From: Achromobacter sp. Root83 | GTDB taxonomy: Bacteria; Pseudomonadota; Gammaproteobacteria; Burkholderiales; Burkholderiaceae_B | Assembly (NCBI RefSeq): GCF_001428845.1 | Contig: NZ_LMIU01000022.1 | Coordinates: 124,001-188,000 of the forward strand | DNA length: 64,000 nucleotides | Reading direction: 5' to 3' | In this document: in pieces, positions 1 to 6,077 of the stretch | How the letters are laid out: each line of letters starts with the position of its first letter | Position numbering within the stretch: the first letter of the stretch is position 1 | Notes under the pieces: generated by a model | Databases searched by the model: none | What the model was told of the DNA's origin: nothing | Seen by the model: the letters and a program-made list of their open reading frames with translations, nothing else | Translations under genes and position numbers: made by a program

Positions 1-768
1 GGCCCCGTTGTCCCCATCAATTCGCCGTTGACCACCAGCGACCGCATGGTCGTGCCATTCTGCACGCGCATCAGGATCTTGCCGTTGGCGTCGTGGATCA
101 GCGTCTGGTTCTTGCTGCTGTCCTTGCTGTCGACCACGCCCACCATGTTGCCGTTGACGTCGTACTGGTACGTCGTCTGGCCGGGATCCAGTTGTGTGCT
201 GACGCCGGATAGCGTCGCTTCGCGGTAGCCCTCGTAGCGCGTATGCGTGTAGGTATAGGTGTTGGTATAGGACGTTCCATCCCACATGTCCATGCGGTAC
301 TGGGTCACGTTGCCGGCCTGGTCGTAGCCGGTGTACGCACTGTTGTAACGGCTGGCGAGGCCGCCAGCGGTCATGTGCAACACGCGCACGTTCGCCAAAC
401 GGCCTGCCGCGTCGTACATGTTGCGCTTCTGCTCGTTTGCCAGGCCCGCCCGGTCAAAGAAGGCCTTGCCCTGCGACCCGTCGATACCGCTCATGACGAC
501 GCGGTCCGCCCCGTCGTAATAGCGCGCGTCCAGCATCTGCCCGTCTCGGCGCAGCGTGGTCAGCCGGTTGAGCGTGTCGTAACTGTAGGTCTCGGTGGTA
601 AAGCCCGCGGCGGTGCTGCCATCGGCGTAGATAACCTTGTCCCAATACAGGTCGCTCAGGCGATTGCCGTTCGCGTCATAGGTCAGCTTATGGCCTTGGG
701 TGGCGTTGATCTCCAGATTGGCGTTCACGGCCTCGACCGTGGTCTGCCGGTTCATGGAGTCATAGCCA
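1..768 (-). pseudogene. RHS/YD-repeat protein, internal fragment interrupted by an IS
   Basis: The minus strand is open without a stop from about 768 to the left edge and encodes YD-type repeats, for example LTYDANGNRLSDLYWD, YSYDTLNRLTTL, MYDAAGRLANVRV and YQYDVNGNMVGV. These are the beta-strand repeats that build the shell of RHS polymorphic toxins, which are delivered to neighbouring cells. No start is present: upstream of GYDSMNRQ the frame runs straight into IS3-family sequence on the other strand, so the gene is cut by insertion or deletion. The toxic C-terminal tip, if any, lies beyond the left edge. The RHS/YD identity is sure; whether the downstream part is still expressed cannot be told. 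Confidence 0.85.
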
Positions 769-917
769 GGTGGAAGAGCAAGTACTCGGGTGTTCAGGTG
801 TCCGAGTTGCAGCGGCTGCGCGAGCTGGAGGCTGAGAACGCCAAGCTCAAGCGCATGTTTGCAGACTTGGCGTTGGAGAGTGCGGCGATCAAGGACGTCC
901 TAAACCGAAAATCCTAA
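769..917 (+). pseudogene. IS3 OrfA, C-terminal remnant
   Basis: About 49 residues remain, starting near RWKSKYSGVQVSELQRL and ending LNRKS. They contain the leucine-zipper region (LRELEAENAKLKRM) by which OrfA and OrfAB multimerise. The DNA-binding N-terminus is absent; the reading frame continues upstream only into unrelated RHS sequence. An A-rich run at 908-911 just before the stop is a possible -1 slippage site into orfB. Confidence 0.8.
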
Positions 918-937
918 CGCCGTCGGCCAGGCGCGAG

Positions 938-1765
938 GTGGAGCAACCGCTGGTGCAAGCCAAGCTTTCAATCACACGCGCGTGTCAGATTGCCGGCCTT
1001 TCGCGGGTGGCGTACTACAAGAGGCCAACGCCGGCATCTGAACGAGATGCTCCAGTCATTGATGCCCTCAATGCCATTGTCACTCGGCATGGGCGCTGGG
1101 AGTTCTGGAAGTGCTTTACCCGGCTGCGGCTCGACGGACGCTGCTGGAATAAAAAGCGCGTTCATCGGGTGCACTGCGATATGAGCTTGAACTTGCCTCG
1201 GCGCAGCAAGAAGCGGCTACCAGAGCGGCCTCGACAGCCGCTGGATCTGGCCACGGAGCCCAATCGCTGTTGGGCGCTGGACTTCATGCATGATGCGCTC
1301 TACTGCGGGCGACGGTTCCGGACACTGAACGTAATTTACGAGGCGAATAGGGAATGCTTGGCCATCGAGGTTGGCATGTCCATCCCTTCGGCGCGCCTGA
1401 TTCGCGTCTTGAGCCGGTTGATCGATTGCTATGGGCCTCCCGACGCTGTATGCCTGGACAGCGGCCCGGAGATGATTTCCGACCCCTTTACCGAATGGGC
1501 CGCTGCCAAAGGCATTTCGATCCGCCATATCCAACCTGGCAAGCATCAAAACGCCTTTATCGAGCGCTTCAATCGCACTTATCGCATCGACGTGCTTGAT
1601 GCACATCTGTTCGCCAACCTTGAGCAGGTCCAAGCAATCATTGATCGATGGCTCGTCGATTACAACGAATGCCGCCCGCATGAGTCGCTGGGCGGCCTCC
1701 CACCGGTGCACTTCATGCCTCGGTTAGCCCGTGCTCCGATCGTCTATCAACCAGTGGCTACTTGA
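938..1765 (+). CDS. IS3-family transposase OrfB (DDE integrase core)
   Basis: This is the catalytic half of an IS3 transposase. An HTH_21-like segment (RWEFWKCFTRLR...) is followed by the rve integrase core. The three catalytic acidic residues are visible: D in WALDFMHD, D in CLDSGPE (usually DNGPE) and E in NAFIERFNRT, the last two about 35 residues apart. The frame is open upstream of the GTG at 938 and overlaps the end of orfA in the -1 frame, so in a complete element it would be made as an OrfAB fusion by frameshifting. With orfA truncated, no functional transposase is expected. The family call is sure; the subgroup (IS2/IS51/IS407-like) is a guess. Confidence 0.88.
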   Translation: MEQPLVQAKLSITRACQIAGLSRVAYYKRPTPASERDAPVIDALNAIVTRHGRWEFWKCFTRLRLDGRCWNKKRVHRVHCDMSLNLPRRSKKRLPERPRQPLDLATEPNRCWALDFMHDALYCGRRFRTLNVIYEANRECLAIEVGMSIPSARLIRVLSRLIDCYGPPDAVCLDSGPEMISDPFTEWAAAKGISIRHIQPGKHQNAFIERFNRTYRIDVLDAHLFANLEQVQAIIDRWLVDYNECRPHESLGGLPPVHFMPRLARAPIVYQPVAT

Positions 1766-2117
1766 CAGGAGAGCTTACGCTGAAGCTTGAGGGGTTGATG
1801 CATCCACAGCCGATACATCGCCCATGCCGATCTGCGCGCCAAAGATCCCTTGTCGCGCGCTCCGAATCAATGGATACTTATTGACGGTTACCGCCTCGCC
1901 CGCTGATAAATCTTACTCGCATGCCATACGTTCCTTTCTGGATCAAGCGCGTACCAGGCTTCAATATGGGAAAGGTTGCCCACCTTTAGGAGCGGCCAAC
2001 ATACCCGGCACCACACTAGCGCACATAACACGAGGCCACTGCATTTAAAAGGGGCTGCTTCGGCCAAGGCATTCGCACATTCCAAAATCGGCCAGTTTTT
2101 TTGGAACCGCCTATGGC
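1766..2117. other. Gene-free stretch beyond the IS
   Basis: This holds the presumed right end of the IS and then sequence of lower G+C. Short open frames on both strands do not resemble any protein I recognise and lack ribosome binding sites. No clean inverted repeat or promoter was seen. Confidence 0.5.
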
Positions 2118-2420
2118 TCAACTACCCCCTGGGGGGGGATCGTGGGGAAAAACGGGCGACCAAAGAAACCGAATCGCATAATTTCGCGCATCCAACTCGT
2201 TGTCGGTCGGATAAACTTCATATTCATTCAGGATATCCGCCCATGAAAAATCCGGATTCTGGAATGCTGAGATCAAAGCTTCGCGTAACTTTCGCTTATA
2301 TTCAGAATTAGCGACCATTTCAAAGAAAAGCGCATTTTCCTCCGCCTCCGAGCGCCCAAGATCGGACGCAAACACTGAATCAAGTATTCCGTGAATTATT
2401 GAGTAATCGTTCATTTTCAT
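2118..2420 (-). CDS. Small acidic protein, probable immunity protein of a toxin pair
   Basis: This 100-aa acidic protein (MKMNDYSIIHGILDSVF...) has no signal peptide or membrane segment. I do not recognise the family. The immunity role is inferred from position: its ATG overlaps the TGA of the preceding minus-strand gene as ATGA, the translational coupling usual for toxin-immunity pairs, and both sit in AT-richer DNA beside an RHS gene. An upstream in-frame ATG would overlap the toxin gene by more and lacks a better ribosome site. The last codons contain runs of 5 C and 8 G (about 2126-2141), a possible slippage or sequencing-error point, so the C-terminus PPPGGS should be treated with care. 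Confidence 0.55.
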   Translation of the reverse strand: MKMNDYSIIHGILDSVFASDLGRSEAEENALFFEMVANSEYKRKLREALISAFQNPDFSWADILNEYEVYPTDNELDARNYAIRFLWSPVFPHDPPPGGS

Positions 2421-2755
2421 CTCGTCGGGAAGATTGTGTCCGTTAGCCAACGATTCTCAACCGAGCTCCATTTGTACACTGCGTCGACCTTTTGGAGTCC
2501 ATCAATACGTTGGATAGGTCCTTGTAAGTTTGGATTGTACGAAGAACTACCAATACGCGAAAACCCTCTCCCAAGATTCACCCCAAGATCGACTCCATTT
2601 AAGCGAATGGAGTTCTGGTTAGGCGAAAATGCAACAGCGCGCCCCAGACAGCTCTCACGTAATATTTCATCAGCTAAAATCAGAAGATCATTGGAATAAA
2701 AGGCTGTGGACATTGGAGGTAATATCGGCTGCTGCGTCACCATATTGAGCTTCAC
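2417..2755 (-). CDS. Probable polymorphic-toxin C-terminal tip (orphan or frameshifted)
   Basis: An open frame of about 112 codons ends with ...WSSVENRWLTDTIFPTR and is followed by the ATGA-coupled immunity-like gene. The only available starts are a GTG at 2755 or internal ATGs, none with a good ribosome site. Just upstream, two other frames carry protein-like sequence (see 2752-2920), so this is most simply the last part of a longer toxin gene whose frame has been lost. I do not recognise the fold or catalytic residues; a toxin role is inferred from layout only. The G+C is clearly lower than in the chromosome from 4 kb on, which fits a horizontally exchanged tip. Confidence 0.5.
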   Translation of the reverse strand: MKLNMVTQQPILPPMSTAFYSNDLLILADEILRESCLGRAVAFSPNQNSIRLNGVDLGVNLGRGFSRIGSSSYNPNLQGPIQRIDGLQKVDAVYKWSSVENRWLTDTIFPTR

Positions 2756-2920
2756 CGTTCCGTTACGGCCGCCTCTCCCGCGCCTCCGATAGCTCTAGTT
2801 CCTAGCGCACTCGCACCGCTTGTAGCCGTGTACAGCCATTTGCGAGGCCATATTCGGATTAATAGGCGCCGAACCAGTTTCGCCACGGAAGATCAGGCGA
2901 CGCCCACCTACCGAAAACAT
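2752..2920 (-). pseudogene. Frameshifted upstream part of the same toxin gene
   Basis: Read on the minus strand from 2920, one frame gives MFSVGGRRLIFRGETGSAP followed by INPNMASQMAVHGY. Near 2823 the protein-like signal moves to another frame giving TATSGASALGTRAIGGAG and ending VTER at a stop at 2752-2754. The sequence then appears to continue in the third frame as the tip starting KLNMVTQQ. Two small indels would join the three pieces. The composition (small residues, Gly/Ala linker) fits the pre-toxin region of a polymorphic toxin. This reconstruction is by eye. Confidence 0.4.
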
Positions 2921-2992
2921 AGCGAATTAATCACCCGTCACGGCAGTCAATGAGGACGGATCACGTTAACCAAATGACTGGTGTGCAATCGT

Positions 2993-3011
2993 GCCGGAAC
3001 CGAATTCCGGC
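2993..3011. repeat. Perfect short inverted repeat
   Basis: GCCGGAA and TTCCGGC are separated by 5 bases. It lies between the 186-aa gene and the toxin remnant and could act as a weak terminator on the minus strand, but no T-run follows. The rest of 2921-3141 holds nothing I can name. Confidence 0.3.
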
Positions 3012-3141
3012 AATTGCTCCAACATAGCAGCCCCCCTCCTGCCTCTCCGCCGTACCCTCAAAATTTTTGGAATAACAAATAATCAAGGCGCATAGCATTT
3101 CCCGGGTTTCCCTATCGCTCTCACCAAAAGCAGGATCACTG

Positions 3142-3702
3142 TTATTTCGTCAACAACGAATGAACTCGTTCCGCTGAGATATCCGTGCATTCCAGCGATA
3201 GCAAATGAGCTAGCGTAAACGCAATCTTCTCAAATGTCGGCTCATTCGAAGAAACATCCCCGTAGGCAGCATGACAAATTTCTACCATACCACTACTCAG
3301 GTTTGCTCCGTCTTCGAAGGCTCGCTTTAATCCAGAAATGGAAGCAGCTGCGTATTCTGGCGGCAAGCCAATATTGGTCGCCTCGAAAATGCCAATCAAC
3401 GAATCCGAATATATTTTTTTTGACAGCGGTGATTTTCCGGCTTTTACCCTAAGCACTGCATCTACGTTAGACGGTAGATAACGCACCCCAAGCAATCCAT
3501 ATACGACACGAGCCCCGCGGGGAATTATGCACTCCAATACCAGAGTACAAGTGTGATATGTTTTCCCTTCTTTGAACTGATGCAAAAAAACAGAGTCGTC
3601 TGTAGGTGCTAACAGACAGGAATCCTCATGAGGCTCATTACACCAAAGGCGAAACTTCCCGTGCGCGCCAATATTTCCATTTTTCACTAAAGCTTGCTCC
3701 AA
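3142..3702 (-). CDS. Hypothetical protein of 186 aa in low-GC DNA
   Basis: I do not recognise this protein. It starts MEQALVKNGNIGAHGKF and is soluble, with no signal peptide or membrane segment, mixed alpha/beta by appearance, and ends in a helical segment FEKIAFTLAHLLSLE. Base composition and codon use are unlike the catabolic genes from 4 kb on. It lies upstream, in the same orientation, of the toxin-immunity remnant and next to an IS3 remnant, so an immunity or other accessory role is possible but unproven. The frame is long and uninterrupted for this composition, which supports a real gene. Confidence 0.6.
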   Translation of the reverse strand: MEQALVKNGNIGAHGKFRLWCNEPHEDSCLLAPTDDSVFLHQFKEGKTYHTCTLVLECIIPRGARVVYGLLGVRYLPSNVDAVLRVKAGKSPLSKKIYSDSLIGIFEATNIGLPPEYAAASISGLKRAFEDGANLSSGMVEICHAAYGDVSSNEPTFEKIAFTLAHLLSLECTDISAERVHSLLTK

Positions 3703-3804
3703 AAGTTAAGACGATTTTTATTGAAGGAGCCAGGCTCTGTTTTACCTATAGCTTTGATCTCATCGGGGTGGCGTAGACGCTAATGGCGAAACCTGATAGG
3801 GCCT

Positions 3805-3954
3805 CTGGCAATTCGGTGCAACAACGACCCAGAATATGTCGGAACGGCGCTGACAACTTGGGCGACCAAACGTGGCGTTCGGCCGAAACATATCAAGCCC
3901 GGCAAGCCACAGCGGAATGCCTACATTGAACGGTTTGATCAAACCGCACGGTAA
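3805..3954 (+). pseudogene. Second IS3-family orfB remnant
   Basis: About 49 codons of a DDE transposase remain: LAIRCNNDPEYVGTALTTWA, then KHIKPGKPQRNAYIERFDQT, then a stop. It matches the second D and the E region of IS3 OrfB, but the expected D of the DNGPE motif is N and the following residues are altered (NNDPE). It is a different copy from the one at 938-1765, with a different sequence. Only this fragment is left; the flanks are not recognisable. Confidence 0.75.
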
Positions 3955-4004
3955 GAATGACTACCCCCATATGAGTGGGAAGACCTTGAACATCGCGAAA
4001 ATAA

Positions 4005-4847
4005 TTATTTCGCTACGTACCCCAGCGCCACGCTAGCTGCCAGCGCCTCTTTCTTTACCGCCGCCACCACCGCGCCGTCCGCCGACACATCAAACCCGCC
4101 CGTCGCACCCAGCGCGGTCAATACCGCGCAGACCCGCCCGGTGTGGTCATACAGCGGCGCCGACACCGCGCTGATGCCGCGCAGGTTCGTGTCCTTCACG
4201 GTTGCGCACCCTAGCGCACGGACTTCGCGGCGCAGGGCGCCGATGGGGTCCTCGCGGTCCAGCAGCGCGCGTTGTTCAACCGGCGCGCCGGCCAGTTCGG
4301 CCTCCGCCAGCGCCTGCACGGGTGCCTCGTCCAATAACCCCAGAAAGGCACGCCCCGTCGCCGACCACAGCATCGACAGCACCGAGCCCACGCGCACGTT
4401 CACCGTGACCGGCAGGCCCGGCTCTTCGAAGCGCACGATGGTGGGGCCCTTGTTGCCCATGACCGCGATGAAGCAGGTGACGGCCAGGTTTTCGCGCAAG
4501 CGGACGAGCGCGGGCTCGCCGATGCGAAGGGGGTCGGCCTGGCGCATGGCGGCCACGCCGATGAACAGGGCTTCCAGGCCCAGGTGATATTGCTGCGTAG
4601 CCGCTTCCTGGTCGACCAGGCCTTCGGCGATGAGGCTCATCAGATAGCGATGCACTTTGGCCGGGCTTTCGTCGATGTGGGCGGCCAAGGCGGTGAGGCT
4701 GGCGCGCCCGCCCAATCGGGCCAGGCCCTTGAGCACCGTCATGCCGGTTTCGGCGGCCTGCACCCGTTGGCGGCGCTCGCGCGGGCGTGCAGTCGCTTCC
4801 GGGGCGGAATCGAGGCCGGATTCGGGCGGCGGGGGGGCTTTGCTCAT
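4005..4847 (-). CDS. IclR-family transcriptional regulator
   Basis: This 280-aa protein has an N-terminal winged helix (about residues 35-95, GMTVLKGLARLGGRASLTAL) and a C-terminal IclR effector domain (ISAVSAPLYDHTGRVCAVLTA). IclR proteins bind palindromic operators as dimers or tetramers and sense small carboxylates or aromatics. It is transcribed away from the Bug receptor and P450 genes across a 160-bp gap that carries a clear palindrome at 4937-4949, so it very likely controls them and itself. The N-terminal 30 residues are proline- and alanine-rich and the true start could be a little downstream. The ligand is unknown. Confidence 0.92.
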   Translation of the reverse strand: MSKAPPPPESGLDSAPEATARPRERRQRVQAAETGMTVLKGLARLGGRASLTALAAHIDESPAKVHRYLMSLIAEGLVDQEAATQQYHLGLEALFIGVAAMRQADPLRIGEPALVRLRENLAVTCFIAVMGNKGPTIVRFEEPGLPVTVNVRVGSVLSMLWSATGRAFLGLLDEAPVQALAEAELAGAPVEQRALLDREDPIGALRREVRALGCATVKDTNLRGISAVSAPLYDHTGRVCAVLTALGATGGFDVSADGAVVAAVKKEALAASVALGYVAK

Positions 4848-4936
4848 GGGGAAATTCGGCTCCGGGACAGACGCTGCCAGGCAAAAAAGGGACTGTAAGC
4901 CTGAAGCGGGATCAAGGTTAACCCTTCTTTAAAATT

Positions 4937-4949
4937 TACGCATAGCGTA
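4937..4949. promoter_or_regulatory. Palindromic operator candidate for the IclR regulator
   Basis: TACGC-ATA-GCGTA is a perfect palindrome, and a third half-site-like copy TTTACGCAAAT follows at about 4955-4965. It lies in the divergent promoter region, 88 bp from the regulator start and about 60 bp from the receptor start. The size and symmetry fit IclR-type operators; binding is inferred. Confidence 0.55.
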
Positions 4950-5007
4950 TATGATTTACGCAAATAAGGGATGCCATCAGGACATTCCATGTAAAGGAGA
5001 CTTGCGC

Positions 5008-5997
5008 ATGCGCAACTTGAAGCACCATTTTCTGGCCGGCCTGCTGGCCCTGCCCCTGCTGGCCTGTGCCAGCGCATCCGCCCAGCAGCCGGACGCCGCC
5101 TATCCGTCCAAGCCCGTGCGCTGGATCGTGCCCTATGCGGCCGGCGGCGGGTCCGATTTTCTGGCGCGCAGCATCGGCCAGGGGTTGACGGGGCGGCTGG
5201 GCCAGCCGGTCGTGATCGAGAACAAGCCCGGCGGCAACACCGCCATCGCCGCCTCGGAAACCGCGCGCGCCACGGCCGACGGCTACACGATGCTGTCCGC
5301 CGACAACGGCACGCTGGTGTTCAACCCGGCGCTCTATAAGAAGCTGTCGTATGACCCGGCGAAGGACCTGGCGCCCGTCACGCTGATGGGCCGCTTCCCG
5401 ATGATCCTGGTCGTCGGACCGGCGATGAAGGTCAACACGGTGCAGGAGTTCCTGGCCGAGGCCAAGAGCCGCAAGGACGGGCTGGACTACGCGTCGGCCG
5501 GGGCGGGCAGTCCGCATCACCTGGCGATGGAATTGCTGAAGGTCGAATCCGGCCTGACCCTCACGCACGTCCCCTATCGCGGCGCGTCGCCCGCGCTGGC
5601 CGATGTGGCCGGCGGGCAGGTTCCCGCGATGATGGTGGACCTGGCGGCGGGCGCCGGCTTCATCAATGGCGGCAAGGTCAAGGCGCTGGCTGTCGCCAAC
5701 CCGACCCGCCTGCCGCAGTTGCCCGATGTGCCGACCTTCGCGGAAATCGGCCTGAAGAACGTGGAAGCCTCCGCCCAAGTGGGCGTGGTGGTGCCGGCCG
5801 GCACGCCCAAGGCGGTGATCGACGCCTTGAACAAGCAGGTCGTGGCCACCATCAATGACCCGGCCACGCGCCAGCGTCTGGTCGAGTTCGGCATCGAGCC
5901 CGTGGGTAACACGCCCGCGCAGTATGCCGACATGCTGACGGGCGAGCGCGCCCGCTGGCAGAAGCTGATCAGCGACCTGGGCATCACCCTGGATTGA
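5008..5997 (+). CDS. Bug/TctC-family tripartite tricarboxylate receptor
   Basis: This 329-aa periplasmic solute-binding protein has a Sec signal peptide (MRNLKHHFLAGLLALPLLACASASAQ) followed by YPSKPVRWIVPYAAGGGSDFLARSIGQ, the family hallmark, with GQPVVIENKPGGN next. Bug proteins are extracytoplasmic receptors for carboxylates, amides or aromatic acids, and most have no TctA/TctB membrane partner nearby, as here. The ATG at 5008 is chosen because AAGGAGA lies just upstream; an earlier in-frame ATG at 4951 would sit in the operator region. It heads a two-gene unit with the P450. The ligand may be the P450 substrate or inducer, which is an inference. Confidence 0.92.
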   Translation: MRNLKHHFLAGLLALPLLACASASAQQPDAAYPSKPVRWIVPYAAGGGSDFLARSIGQGLTGRLGQPVVIENKPGGNTAIAASETARATADGYTMLSADNGTLVFNPALYKKLSYDPAKDLAPVTLMGRFPMILVVGPAMKVNTVQEFLAEAKSRKDGLDYASAGAGSPHHLAMELLKVESGLTLTHVPYRGASPALADVAGGQVPAMMVDLAAGAGFINGGKVKALAVANPTRLPQLPDVPTFAEIGLKNVEASAQVGVVVPAGTPKAVIDALNKQVVATINDPATRQRLVEFGIEPVGNTPAQYADMLTGERARWQKLISDLGITLD

Positions 5998-6077
5998 GCG
6001 CCGCAGGTCCGAGCACCTGGCCTGCCGCAAGCCGACGCGCGCGGCGGGCCCGCAAGACGAACACACGGAAAGAACTC

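Larger units (their letters stand above)
769..1765 (+). mobile_element. IS3-family insertion sequence, truncated at its left end
   Basis: The element has an orfA remnant and an orfB with the -1 overlap usual for IS3 elements. orfA lacks its N-terminal helix-turn-helix half, so the left end of the IS is missing and the sequence joins directly to the inside of the RHS gene. No convincing terminal inverted repeats or target duplication are visible; the right end must lie a little beyond 1765. The element is probably immobile. Confidence 0.85.
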
